64,000 nucleotides of DNA from Unio delphinus (Eukaryota; Mollusca; Bivalvia; Unionida; Unionidae): the NCBI GenBank assembly GCA_029339505.1, contig JAQISU010000097.1, positions 53,501 through 117,500 on the forward strand, read 5' to 3'. Each line of letters opens with the position of its first letter. Position 1 is the first letter of the stretch. A program made the position numbers and the translations under genes. The notes under the pieces were generated by a model. It was given only the letters and a program-made list of their open reading frames with translations. It made no database searches and was not told where the DNA came from. Below are positions 24,064 through 32,099 of the stretch, piece after piece.

Positions 24064-25338
24064 CTACGATTTCACAAATAGACTAATTTGTAAAACCTCC
24101 TCTTGTAAATCAATCAGATTATTAGACTGGTCAGTGAGTTTGAAATTAATTCTGGTTAATGAATTATTATGACATCGCATATAGACTGGATTCACCGGAG
24201 ACTCAATTATTAAAAACCCTGGAGGAGCTGTTGGTGCAAATGAATACAAAATATATCCTTGCTGAGCTTGATTTGATCGTTCTAGATTAATTTGATAGCT
24301 TCCTTCGATTACATCACATACTAAATTGAGCGCAATCACCGTTGAAATATTCACATTGAACGGAGCAATATGCCTGCCACCACCATCTGGGTCATTATTA
24401 TGGGTCAGGATTTTTATTGTTTTTTTCCATGCATCATGAATTATTTTAAAACCATCATCGATGGCATCACTGAGAGATTTTTGTAGTTCTAAGAGATTAT
24501 ACCCTGGTAGTTTGAACGCATGAATATCTTCTACGCGTATATTATACTTCGTTGCAAATTCTGTTCTCGTTATAGGATTACTGTTACCTAATACCACTTG
24601 AATGATTTGCAAATGAAATGTTTCCATGTCATTGATGATTTTGTTGCATGTTTCTACGACGCTGATAAATTCATCTCGGGTGAGAGAGCCAGATTTAAGA
24701 GATATTAACAGCAGCGAAAAATCATTATTCATTGCTGTGAAATTTTCATCGATGATATCTTGTCGAGTTGCGTGATATATTGGGTTGTTGTACTTTTTCA
24801 CTACAGTGAAAACTATCAATTCCTTGTATTCTTTATAACTTTTTACTGGATTATCAGATTTTGTCCTGTCGGTGATATAATCAGTTTTTTGTGGTTCTGG
24901 TAATTTAACGGTTTTTCCACCGGGTGGTAATTCAGGCCATCCCAGTACGGTTCTTATCGAGCTGTTATAGATGTCTACGACGTATCCTTCTGTGCTTATC
25001 TCAATTGCGGATGATAGTGTCGGCACATGAACTGTTATAGCTATTTTTGATTCTTTTCCAGTAATCGATTTTATTCTACGCGCGAATTCATCATTGATTT
25101 GTTCAATTTGGTATGATCCGGTTGGTATGGAAACAACGTTCCAGTCTGGGGTACCGTCGGGTTTATTCTTATTTGCAAATACCAGTGAATTATTCGGTTG
25201 TTGACCACCAAATGGTTTTGACCTAATATTTGGCCAACTGTGGTATACTCGTAATTTTGCTAGCGCTATCTCCTTCACTGGGACCGGAGAGGGGAAATTG
25301 ACACTGAATTCTGGATTCGTTGAGGTTATTGAGATCAT
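24064..25338 (-). CDS. Penton-like / minor capsid protein
   Basis: 424 residues. The N-terminal 150 residues (IALAKLRVYHSWPNI; IPTGSYQIEQINDEF; then VDIYNSSIRTVLGWPE) show the beta-rich pattern of the minor (penton-type) capsid protein family of animal Polintons/adintoviruses. I recognise this by pattern, not by a catalytic motif. The C-terminal half is not recognised. The predicted role is a single jelly-roll vertex protein of the virion. It is the last gene of the minus-strand morphogenesis block. Its first 38 codons overlap the 3' end of the membrane-protein gene in another frame, so the start at 25338 is uncertain, but the conserved N-terminal pattern begins immediately after it. The gene is open, with no break. 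Confidence 0.6.
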   Translation of the reverse strand: MISITSTNPEFSVNFPSPVPVKEIALAKLRVYHSWPNIRSKPFGGQQPNNSLVFANKNKPDGTPDWNVVSIPTGSYQIEQINDEFARRIKSITGKESKIAITVHVPTLSSAIEISTEGYVVDIYNSSIRTVLGWPELPPGGKTVKLPEPQKTDYITDRTKSDNPVKSYKEYKELIVFTVVKKYNNPIYHATRQDIIDENFTAMNNDFSLLLISLKSGSLTRDEFISVVETCNKIINDMETFHLQIIQVVLGNSNPITRTEFATKYNIRVEDIHAFKLPGYNLLELQKSLSDAIDDGFKIIHDAWKKTIKILTHNNDPDGGGRHIAPFNVNISTVIALNLVCDVIEGSYQINLERSNQAQQGYILYSFAPTAPPGFLIIESPVNPVYMRCHNNSLTRINFKLTDQSNNLIDLQEEVLQISLFVKS

Positions 25339-25867
25339 GCTTGTTTGTACTGGGTTTGTGTTCTACACTATTTGTTGAAGTAATTCCATCTGTGTTGTCA
25401 TTGTTATTATACTCATGTTGTATTTCTAATTTTGACATCGCAGAATCATATATATCTACCATCGCTGAAAACTCACTCTCTGATATAATTGTATCATCGA
25501 GCGATGACGATATCAATGAGGATAATTGCGAGTATGCAGTGGACACAACATGAAATTGAATTATGTAGTCTTGTAGTTTCCGTTGGCTGCATGAGGATAT
25601 TTTTTTTGTGATTATTGAAATAATTCCAGCGATTGTTGTTGCCGCAGAAATGCAAATTGGAACAGCTATCGGAGCCATCATTGTCACTGAAGACAGTATA
25701 ATACCAGCTCCGGTGATTACACCACTCACAGCGTACACAGTAACATCAATTGCGGTAATTCTCCTGCGATATTTTTTAATTTTCAATTCATACTCCTCAG
25801 ACAAGGTTTTGAGTCTAGTTTGATACTCTCTGACCTGATCATAGCGATATTGCGATGATGAAATCAT
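25223..25867 (-). CDS. Membrane protein of Polinton type, function unknown
   Basis: 214 residues. Residues ~1-40 are charged and helical. Residues ~42-88 are strongly hydrophobic with small residues (GVITGAGIILSSVTMMAPIA) and probably form two membrane segments. Residues ~100-145 are again helical (coiled-coil-like). The last ~50 residues are polar with Asn-rich runs. Hydrophobic proteins of this shape occur next to the penton-like gene in other invertebrate Polintons, and a virion or entry-related membrane role is possible but not shown. The 3' end overlaps the penton-like gene by 116 bp, so the true C-terminus may be shorter or the tail may be read in overlap. Confidence 0.55.
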   Translation of the reverse strand: MISSSQYRYDQVREYQTRLKTLSEEYELKIKKYRRRITAIDVTVYAVSGVITGAGIILSSVTMMAPIAVPICISAATTIAGIISIITKKISSCSQRKLQDYIIQFHVVSTAYSQLSSLISSSLDDTIISESEFSAMVDIYDSAMSKLEIQHEYNNNDNTDGITSTNSVEHKPSTNKHDLNNLNESRIQCQFPLSGPSEGDSASKITSIPQLAKY

Positions 25868-25896
25868 TTTTATTTTAAATACGCTAGCGTTTTCAA

Positions 25897-26826
25897 TTAC
25901 GATTTACTTAAATTCGCTACGAATTCCACATACCACGTTGTTGAGACCCTAACCAAATGAGTATCAGTAGATGCGATTGTGAACTTTTCAGTTGTATTCT
26001 TGTCGATGATCGTTGAAATCGTATTATTGAACCTGGATGAACTGGACGATGAAATCTTAAATTGAGACGATGGTGTTACTAGTGTTAATCGATAAATACC
26101 CTTAACGGTTGCAGTGATATCTAATGTGTTGTTTGTAGGTGTCCACTCAAATGATCCATGTTGGATTGTGTATACTAAGTTGTTGGGTTTCTCATGAGGA
26201 ATTTTTGTTTTTCCAATGGCTGTTATCACCCTCGAAAGATCACCTTTGATGCCTTCGATGGAAGTTTTCGTCTCATCAATGGATTTTTTAATATCAGGGA
26301 GTTTTAGTTCAATTTTATCTAACGGGGTTCCAATAAATGTATCAATGGCGTCGGTTGTTGTTTTTGTTGCTTCGTTGATAACCTTTTGATCATCAACAAA
26401 CGTTTTAATTTCAGCGATAGATGGTGTAACTACAATTGGGGATCCAAAGAACTTATGAACGACATTTCTACGGAAACTATTGTAGTTTCTTAAATGATCT
26501 TCAAATTCTTTATCGTAGTTTGTAAATCGATCTGTAATCGTCGAAAAAAGTACACCCGGTTTGAGTTTACCCTGATCGGAAAATAGCGCAACGGTGTTCT
26601 CGATTGCGTTTTGTTGTTTAACTAAAATATCATCCAGAGAAATATTACTAGATTTCAATTTACCCTGTTTGTCTTGAAATACAACTATTTCATTCGGGTC
26701 AACACTTGTTAAGTTCAACGTCTCAGCGATTTCATCTTTAATTTTTTTTGTTATATCCTTGATAGAATCAGAGGTTGCAGTGTCATCGGGTTTGGGTTTC
26801 AGAGGTCTTCCCCAAATATCAATCAT
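25897..26826 (-). CDS. Possible fibre-like or minor virion protein
   Basis: 309 residues. Residues ~20-215 are hydrophilic and mostly helical with heptad-like stretches (for example around IELKLPDIKKSIDETKTSI), suggesting an extended coiled-coil stalk. The C-terminal ~95 residues are rich in Thr/Ser and beta-type sequence, suggesting a compact sandwich domain. This stalk-plus-knob layout and its place between protease and membrane/penton genes suggest a fibre or other minor virion protein, but no family motif is visible. AGATATATAAAATATC lies directly before the ATG, a TATA-like sequence. The gene is intact. Confidence 0.45.
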   Translation of the reverse strand: MIDIWGRPLKPKPDDTATSDSIKDITKKIKDEIAETLNLTSVDPNEIVVFQDKQGKLKSSNISLDDILVKQQNAIENTVALFSDQGKLKPGVLFSTITDRFTNYDKEFEDHLRNYNSFRRNVVHKFFGSPIVVTPSIAEIKTFVDDQKVINEATKTTTDAIDTFIGTPLDKIELKLPDIKKSIDETKTSIEGIKGDLSRVITAIGKTKIPHEKPNNLVYTIQHGSFEWTPTNNTLDITATVKGIYRLTLVTPSSQFKISSSSSSRFNNTISTIIDKNTTEKFTIASTDTHLVRVSTTWYVEFVANLSKS

Positions 26827-26832
26827 GATATT

Positions 26833-27270
26833 TTATATATCTCTCTCTAAAAAGCGATTACTAGTGTAGTCATTTACGACAATGTGTGGTGGTTTTCCCC
26901 TTGGGTTACCCAAGGAGTTAGAAATAGCGTCAAGGACATTTAATACTTCACTGCCGCATATTGGTGGGTCATTGATTTGTTGTGTTGGTAGCTTAGAATA
27001 CCAAGTCTTCATTGGAAGGGTTTTTATATACCGCATAAACTCTTTTGGTGGGGCTAATCCATATGAATCAAAATAGACAATCCCACGTGGATCAATAGCG
27101 TATGCAACCCAGTGAGTTCCAGGTCCGGTGCTGTTATCAAGATTAATAATACCTGTTTCAGTTTTGTTTGGTTGATGTGGTAATTGATCTTTCATAAAAA
27201 CACCTCTGAAATTTTTAATCACTAGTTGTTTAGCCGCATCCATTAAATCAAAATTGGACATGGGAACCAT
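26833..27270 (-). CDS. Adenain-like cysteine protease
   Basis: 145 residues from the ATG at 27270. Catalytic residues are visible in the right order: His53 (GTHWVAY), Asp68 (YFDSYG) and Cys105 (ICGSEVL), with Gln97/98 before the Cys as oxyanion-hole residue. This is the layout of adenovirus-type maturation proteases (C5/Ulp1-like fold), usual in Polintons. Its expected role is cleaving capsid and core precursors during assembly. The frame is open further upstream (to 27387), but that part only reads the DNA repeats of the neighbouring gene in another frame. The chosen ATG lies 11 bp after that gene's stop, so 27270 (or 27261) is preferred. The gene is intact. Confidence 0.88.
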   Translation of the reverse strand: MVPMSNFDLMDAAKQLVIKNFRGVFMKDQLPHQPNKTETGIINLDNSTGPGTHWVAYAIDPRGIVYFDSYGLAPPKEFMRYIKTLPMKTWYSKLPTQQINDPPICGSEVLNVLDAISNSLGNPRGKPPHIVVNDYTSNRFLERDI

Positions 27271-27281
27271 AGATTTCTGAA

Positions 27282-27806
27282 TTAATAAACCGTTCCTGGT
27301 AGTCTCAGGCCTGATCCGTGAACGGATCTTCCGCTGTACCATGAATACGGGGTTCCTGGTAGTCTTAGACCCTTTCCGCTGTACCATGAATACGGGGTTC
27401 CTGGTAGTCTTAGACCCTTTCCCTTTTTTTTATATCCTTGTCCAGTTGCCTTTTTCAACGCCATTCCTGCTGCAGTACCAACGGCTCCTAACGCCGCTGC
27501 TTTAGCCACCGCTGGGGCTGCTGCTGCAATCAATGCTGGTAACGCAGCAAACAATGGAAATATACCACCCGTTTTCATCATATTTTTAATAGCAGCCGCA
27601 GAGAGAGTAATCTGAACTCCCTTTTTATCCTTGAAAGCATCATTGAAATGTTTCACCTGACGAGTTGTCAGCGATAATTTATTTGCACCACCAGTCATTT
27701 GATTAGGTTTCAACGTGATTGTGGTTCCACATTTTTTAGCCGATTCTGATTGCAATTTTTTGATTTGACCAGGAGTTAACGCAACACTAATAACACTATA
27801 TGACAT
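27282..27806 (-). CDS. Small hydrophobic/basic virion peptide precursor (adenovirus pX/pVI-like)
   Basis: 174 residues. Residues ~80-115 form a long Ala/Leu-rich hydrophobic helix (GGIFPLFAALPALIAAAA followed by AVAKAAALG), then a basic patch (GYKKKGKG). The C-terminus carries a 15-residue repeat, GKGLRLPGTPYSWYS, present twice plus a third shortened copy. Such glycine-rich, membrane-active-looking small proteins lie beside the capsid gene in many Polintons and adenovirus-like elements and may be protease substrates. Exact function is unknown. CTATTATGTATA precedes the ATG. Confidence 0.6.
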   Translation of the reverse strand: MSYSVISVALTPGQIKKLQSESAKKCGTTITLKPNQMTGGANKLSLTTRQVKHFNDAFKDKKGVQITLSAAAIKNMMKTGGIFPLFAALPALIAAAAPAVAKAAALGAVGTAAGMALKKATGQGYKKKGKGLRLPGTPYSWYSGKGLRLPGTPYSWYSGRSVHGSGLRLPGTVY

Positions 27807-27845
27807 TATACATAATAGATTGATTCTAATTCAATGAAAAATCGT

Positions 27846-29270
27846 TCAAAGATTTTCTACTGGTGCATCTACCACTCTCATTCTTCCACCAACACCTTCA
27901 AGTAACATTGATTTATCACTAAGAATGACAGCAACCGCTCTATAATCAGCAATAGTAGCAGGACGAGTCACATTAGCTCTAAAGTGTATATCAACAACTG
28001 ACTGTCTTGTCAAATCGAGATGTTCCAGTGAGAAGTAGTAGATCGGATACAGATTCTTAAAATCAAATTGTGATATTTGCAAACCAGTATCGACATTTTG
28101 ATCGCGTGCCATAAATGACAACAGACGATGATAAACTCGTGCAATATGATTTTCTGTGTAATTAAGTTGTATATCCTCAGATGGTTCCTGCTGGCCGTTT
28201 ATTCTCAGTGAGACGTCTTTCACACCTAATTGATCAAATATCATATGACTGGAGAGTTGATTGCCAACTCGTGTGTTATCTTGGAACGCAATAAATATAT
28301 GACGTGGCGCAGAAACGCCTTGTTTTGATGCTAGGTTCCAAGTGAATAACCCGTTGATATTTGATTGCTTCACATCTGTACTCACGGTTAGCCAACTCAA
28401 CAACGACTTTCCTCCTTGGTCCATAAATGATAGTAGTCGTTGTTCTGCGGTGATTGCTGGAGTCAACACTGGCATCCACAATGATATTTTTGTTAAATTG
28501 ACTTTACCGGCATCATCATTTACATGTGCTGCAGCTGGGTTTGCTGGAATCCTCCAAATTGCGTCGTTATCATCACTCTTTCGTACAAGCGATACTGTAT
28601 GCTTCGCCCCGTAGATAACTTTTCTGACGTTTCTACAGAATCCAAAAATATGATGCAGTGGAATCGCACATGAAAATGGTTTACGCCCTACTCCCAACAT
28701 TGCGTTTCGTGTTGCGGCTCCTAGATTGAAATTAGGATCGTTGTTTATAATCATATCCTCGATACCAGCAGGAGCAAGAGGAGCAGCACGATCATTTGGT
28801 CGTCTTATAATAAATGGATTTCCACCAGCGGTATTCTTACCATCTTTTGCAAACATCATAGAGGGTCCTGCTGATCTTGTATAATCATCAGAATATCTCG
28901 CTAACCCTATGATTGTTGTAGCCACATCAACATCACGATCTATGGACTCAATTTCTTTTCCATCAATGAGATATCTAACACTCTCAAATAGCGCCATAAT
29001 ACCATTATTGACAAAACCGACTTGAGTACCAACTGGATACGGTGCTGGTACAGCAGTAGTATCAGCAGCTGTTACAATTTCTCCTTCTACTTCAATAAAT
29101 GCTTCACAGGGCAAAAAATATTTACTGGTATCATGGACTTGAAGATCAATTCTTGCTCGACTATTTGAGTCTATGGCATGATAGGCGTAATATTGATAAT
29201 CGCGTACAGAATCATCCTTGCCAACTGGGGCGTCTATATCAAATGCTGGATCAGATGATTTTTTGAACAT
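27846..29270 (-). CDS. Major capsid protein (double jelly-roll type)
   Basis: 474 residues, within the size range of Polinton major capsid proteins. The sequence is beta-rich throughout. The segment MALFESVRYLIDGKEIESID and the following DVDVATTIIGLARYSDDY recall a conserved capsid-protein segment of animal Polinton-like elements (from memory). It lies in the middle of the morphogenesis block, between the two small glycine-rich virion genes and near the protease, as expected. The predicted role is the trimeric hexon-like subunit of an icosahedral capsid. The start at 29270 is preceded by AAATAGAATAAA. The frame is intact over the full length, which suggests a recent insertion or preserved function. 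Confidence 0.8.
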   Translation of the reverse strand: MFKKSSDPAFDIDAPVGKDDSVRDYQYYAYHAIDSNSRARIDLQVHDTSKYFLPCEAFIEVEGEIVTAADTTAVPAPYPVGTQVGFVNNGIMALFESVRYLIDGKEIESIDRDVDVATTIIGLARYSDDYTRSAGPSMMFAKDGKNTAGGNPFIIRRPNDRAAPLAPAGIEDMIINNDPNFNLGAATRNAMLGVGRKPFSCAIPLHHIFGFCRNVRKVIYGAKHTVSLVRKSDDNDAIWRIPANPAAAHVNDDAGKVNLTKISLWMPVLTPAITAEQRLLSFMDQGGKSLLSWLTVSTDVKQSNINGLFTWNLASKQGVSAPRHIFIAFQDNTRVGNQLSSHMIFDQLGVKDVSLRINGQQEPSEDIQLNYTENHIARVYHRLLSFMARDQNVDTGLQISQFDFKNLYPIYYFSLEHLDLTRQSVVDIHFRANVTRPATIADYRAVAVILSDKSMLLEGVGGRMRVVDAPVENL

Positions 29271-29324
29271 TTTATTCTATTTATCAGAGTCTAAATAGTG
29301 AAATCGTAAACGATTTTTCCATTT

Positions 29325-29756
29325 TCATCGACGTAGTTTTTTAAGGCCACTTCCCGCTATCATGTTTGCAATATTACTTTGGTCCCCTTGATTTACCATC
29401 GACGCTAGTTTTTCATCTACTGCGTTATTTATTATTTTACTAACACTTGCAGGCATTTCTTCTGTAGACGGTAACGGTTTCTTTTTTTGACTCACTAATG
29501 ATGTTATTTTATCCTTCGCAGTTGAAAATGCTTTCCCGGCAAGATTTCCAACAGTACTAATACCCTTATCACGAATAACATCAATGGCTTTCATTGATAA
29601 CTGTTTAGCTAACGGCATCACTTTGGGAGCCATTCTTGAAAAGAATCCTAAAATGGTATTGCCGAGGCCATCTCCGTAGTATGCTCTATAAACTGGAAAC
29701 CGTGAATTAACTACATAGACGAGGGTTGGTTTATCATGATTGTAATGGATGATCAT
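29325..29756 (-). CDS. Small glycine-rich virion-type protein
   Basis: 143 residues. After ~27 beta-like residues there is GDGLGNTILGFFSR followed by an amphipathic helix (MAPKVMPLAKQLSMKAIDVI). It then has a Lys-rich segment (KKKPLP) and a basic C-terminus (GLKKLRR). The Gly-Leu-Gly start of an amphipathic helix is typical of minor core/capsid peptides encoded beside the Polinton capsid gene. It may be a protease-processed membrane-active peptide; function inferred only. TTTTTATAATA precedes the ATG. Confidence 0.55.
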   Translation of the reverse strand: MIIHYNHDKPTLVYVVNSRFPVYRAYYGDGLGNTILGFFSRMAPKVMPLAKQLSMKAIDVIRDKGISTVGNLAGKAFSTAKDKITSLVSQKKKPLPSTEEMPASVSKIINNAVDEKLASMVNQGDQSNIANMIAGSGLKKLRR

Positions 29757-29789
29757 TATTATAAAAACAATAGTGTTTTCAATTGTTAT

Positions 29790-30107
29790 TTAATCGCTAT
29801 GATACCCATTTGCTAACTCGTCAATGAAATCTCGATAGGTTTTGATATCCATGATACCGCCGGCAAATAACCGTCTACAGATATCAGCTGCTTCATTAAT
29901 TATTTCTGGAGAGTTATTTCCAGCTCGTTTTCCTCCGATGAGAACATCTAATCGTGATATATCATTGATAACACTATCAGGACAAATGTTTCCAATCCTT
30001 GGATTTCCTAATCCACTTCCGCTATAACCAGCTGCTTCATCTAGTTTTTCTAAATCCGTAGTTTGTAAATAATCATCATCATCATCATCATCAGGTGGTA
30101 GTTGTTG
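29790..30107 (-). CDS. Charged virion-type protein, -1-frame C-terminal part
   Basis: About 105 codons continue in the -1 frame after the A_AAA_AAC site. They start with a Pro-Pro-(Asp)7 stretch, then GYSGSGLGNPRIGN and a helical domain (AGNNSPEIINEAADICRRL) ending at the stop 29790-29792. This helical segment resembles a C-terminal domain found in proteins at the same place in other Polintons, so it very probably belongs to the upstream frame. No ATG starts it in a suitable place. Either programmed -1 frameshifting joins the two or one base was lost from the A7 run. Confidence 0.65.
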   Translation of the reverse strand, partial: QQLPPDDDDDDDYLQTTDLEKLDEAAGYSGSGLGNPRIGNICPDSVINDISRLDVLIGGKRAGNNSPEIINEAADICRRLFAGGIMDIKTYRDFIDELANGYHSD

Positions 30108-30775
30108 TTTTTTTGTCTTCTTGTTTGTCTCCGTGTTGGTGTTTGACGTTTTAGTTCTTGCCGTTCTTCTATTTCTCGTTGTCGTTCTTCTATTTGTTCT
30201 CTTTTATAATTACTAATTCCCTTTTTAAATTCCTTATATCCTATCTCATCCTTATTCAAACGACCAATCCCTTTATTTAGTTTATACAAATTATCGAACC
30301 AATCATTACTTGATATTCTATCATTTTTATACTCGTCCTTTAAAAAATCTTTTTTTGAATTATAGCTTTGAGCAGCAAAATTACCAAAGGCTTGATAATC
30401 CTTTGATTTCAATAAACTAGGTTTTTTTATTACTATTTTAACATGATCAGTAAATTTATTCAACAGAGAAACAGTCGTTTTTTTCGGATCAGTTTGTTCA
30501 GTTTGTTCAGTTTTCGCTGCTATTTTTTCGAGTACAGAAATAAGACCCTCTTCCTTTCTCTTACCGTCAGGATCATCTCCCAGTATAGCACGCTCTACCC
30601 CGTACGTTGCTGTGGTTACTGGTTTAAACAATTCTTCAGACCCCAGAGCAAAATCAGTTTGTAAACTCTGTCGTTGTTGCAGTTTATTCCGTACAGAGTC
30701 ACGAATTGGTACAAATCTCCTGATTGCATCTAGTCGCTCACGAGCCAGTCGGGTTGTTAATGCTTCATTGACCAT
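30050..30775 (-). CDS. Charged virion-type protein, zero-frame part
   Basis: 241 residues, very hydrophilic and mostly helical. Residues ~185-225 form a Glu/Arg/Gln coiled coil (EERQREIEERQELKRQ). The zero frame then runs through Lys-Asn and Met repeats (RQKNNNYHLMMMMMM) and stops 19 codons after an in-phase A_AAA_AAC (30113-30107). The -1 frame opens there into a further ~105 codons that look more like real protein. The poly-Met tail is just the shifted reading of GAT (Asp) codons, so the biologically meaningful C-terminus is probably the -1 part. Similar charged proteins follow the capsid gene in other Polintons; function unknown. Confidence 0.6.
   Translation of the reverse strand: MVNEALTTRLARERLDAIRRFVPIRDSVRNKLQQRQSLQTDFALGSEELFKPVTTATYGVERAILGDDPDGKRKEEGLISVLEKIAAKTEQTEQTDPKKTTVSLLNKFTDHVKIVIKKPSLLKSKDYQAFGNFAAQSYNSKKDFLKDEYKNDRISSNDWFDNLYKLNKGIGRLNKDEIGYKEFKKGISNYKREQIEERQREIEERQELKRQTPTRRQTRRQKNNNYHLMMMMMMIIYKLRI
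30107..30113 (-). promoter_or_regulatory. Candidate -1 ribosomal frameshift heptamer A_AAA_AAC
   Basis: On the minus strand the zero-frame codons are CAA AAA AAC, so the heptamer A_AAA_AAC is in the canonical X_XXY_YYZ phase. The downstream frame required is exactly -1. I see no strong stem-loop directly after it. Confidence 0.4.
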
Positions 30776-30813
30776 TATTTGAAATCAGAAACCATTTTTC
30801 AATTGTAAAACAC

Positions 30814-31085
30814 TTTCCCACTTTTTTGACATGTCGGATGATTTTTAACACAGTCATGGAAGAGTTATTTCATCCTATAACAGCTTCTATCAATGATGGG
30901 GAAAGTCACATAATTGTATATAAAATAAATAATACTGTGAGTTTCCCCACTTTTTTGACATGTCAGATGATTTTTGATATGGTCATGGAAGTGTTATTTC
31001 ATCGTGAGACACCTTCTATCAATGATGGGGAAAGTGTCATAATTGTATATAAAATAAATAATACTGACAGTTTCCCCACTTTTTC
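30814..31085. repeat. Two-and-a-bit copies of a ~129 bp intergenic repeat
   Basis: Copies at 30814-30941 and 30942-31070 plus a partial third (to ~31085). Each contains TTTTTTGACATGTC (palindrome GACATGTC) and a TATATAAAATAAATAAT segment. It lies in the largest non-coding gap of the element (30776-31208). It could be a promoter block or origin-like iteron. A plus-strand ORF across it just reads the repeat. Confidence 0.7.
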
Positions 31086-31149
31086 ATTGACCAATCTGAC
31101 ACATCGTCCATCGATTTTTGACATCCCTCTGAGGGTCGGCTAAAAAAAA

Positions 31150-31212
31150 TGATAAATAATCGGGCAATCAAAAAATGATAAGAGTCGGGGCAATCAATGG
31201 TCGGGCAATCAA
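31150..31212. repeat. Short TCGGGCAATCAA repeats
   Basis: TCGG(G)GCAATCAA occurs three times in ~60 bp at the 3' side of the small hypothetical gene. It could be a 3' signal or remnant; no function assigned. Confidence 0.5.
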
Positions 31213-31565
31213 AATTGTTCATTTTCTTGAATTAATGCTCGTAGGTTTCTAATTTTAGAGTTGACTTCTTTTTTCAATTCGTATTCGTTACCTAATTCTT
31301 TTCGTATTCCCTCTACGATAGTATACAACGGGACGAACACACTGATGTCACTGGAAAATGAAAGAGAGTCTTTAATAGAATTCTGAATTTTTTTGATGAG
31401 TGCATATTTCTTGGGTAGCATATATTTATTGTTGTTAACCCCGTATTCTATATCCTGAAAATCAGACACAATTTGGTCAGGATTTAATCCATCTGATAGT
31501 TTGATATCCTGATTTTTCAATTTTGCTATTTCAACTATGATGCTATTCATGTTTTCAGAATTCAT
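31209..31565 (-). CDS. Hypothetical protein
   Basis: 118 residues from the ATG at 31565, chosen because it is preceded by TCTTATAGAATA like other starts in the element. An upstream in-frame ATG at 31610 overlaps the HNH gene. It is a hydrophilic helical protein with a Lys/Ile-rich middle (KKYALIKKIQNSIKDSL) and a C-terminal possible coiled coil. I recognise no family. Gene is intact. Confidence 0.5.
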   Translation of the reverse strand: MNSENMNSIIVEIAKLKNQDIKLSDGLNPDQIVSDFQDIEYGVNNNKYMLPKKYALIKKIQNSIKDSLSFSSDISVFVPLYTIVEGIRKELGNEYELKKEVNSKIRNLRALIQENEQF

Positions 31566-31609
31566 TATTCTATAAGAATGACATATCTCTAATTGGAAAT
31601 TATGACGCA

Positions 31610-32089
31610 TCAGATATAACTAAATTGAACTTTTTGCCCCGTCCTTTTTGAAATAGCCGTTTTGGTTATCCCCTCTGCAACTTTTCGTACAGAAGATGAA
31701 CAAATATCGAAAAATTTACCGGCTTCATTCATAGATGAAAATATTTTTTCTTCGTTCAAAGATTTTACTGGTTTCGCTTTTTTTGAGCACTTTCCAGTCC
31801 TTCCAGATGAATTATTCTCACTCTGTGTAACAGCTCGTAAATTATCTAAAGAATTATTCTTTCGATTAGAATCGATATGATCAATAACAAGACCATCCTC
31901 GATCAATCCATAAAAACATTCAAATGCGAAACGATGATTGAGATAAAATTTCCTTCCAGCGCCAAACCTCAAGTATCCGTGATTATTCACAACACCAACT
32001 GATTTCTTTAGTCTACGGTTTCTGACAGTACCATCACTGGATGCTTCATAATTTGTAATCACTGGATGCTGTCTGAATTCTTGGTTCAT
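31610..32089 (-). CDS. HNH homing-type endonuclease (NUMOD4-HNH-NUMOD1 layout)
   Basis: 159 residues. Residues ~10-45 have the NUMOD4-type pattern (VITNYEASSDGTVRN). Residues ~50-85 form the HNH nuclease: LNHRFAFECFYG, then IDHIDSNRKNNSLDNLR with His71 and the Asn-rich loop. Residues ~105-155 resemble a NUMOD1 DNA-binding segment (IFSSMNEAGKFFDICSSSVRK). This is the layout of phage and large-DNA-virus homing endonucleases. It would nick or cut DNA at a specific site; in this element it may be a selfish passenger. AATAGAATAGTATAT precedes the ATG. The gene is intact. Confidence 0.85.
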   Translation of the reverse strand: MNQEFRQHPVITNYEASSDGTVRNRRLKKSVGVVNNHGYLRFGAGRKFYLNHRFAFECFYGLIEDGLVIDHIDSNRKNNSLDNLRAVTQSENNSSGRTGKCSKKAKPVKSLNEEKIFSSMNEAGKFFDICSSSVRKVAEGITKTAISKRTGQKVQFSYI

Positions 32090-32099
32090 ATATACTATT

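Noticed and set aside
27271..27387. Longer N-terminus of the protease
   Set aside because: This stretch is the repeat DNA of the neighbouring gene read in another frame; the protease fold starts after 27270.
30826..31143. Plus-strand 105-codon ORF in the Polinton gap
   Set aside because: It reads two copies of the 129 bp repeat in frame; no other support.
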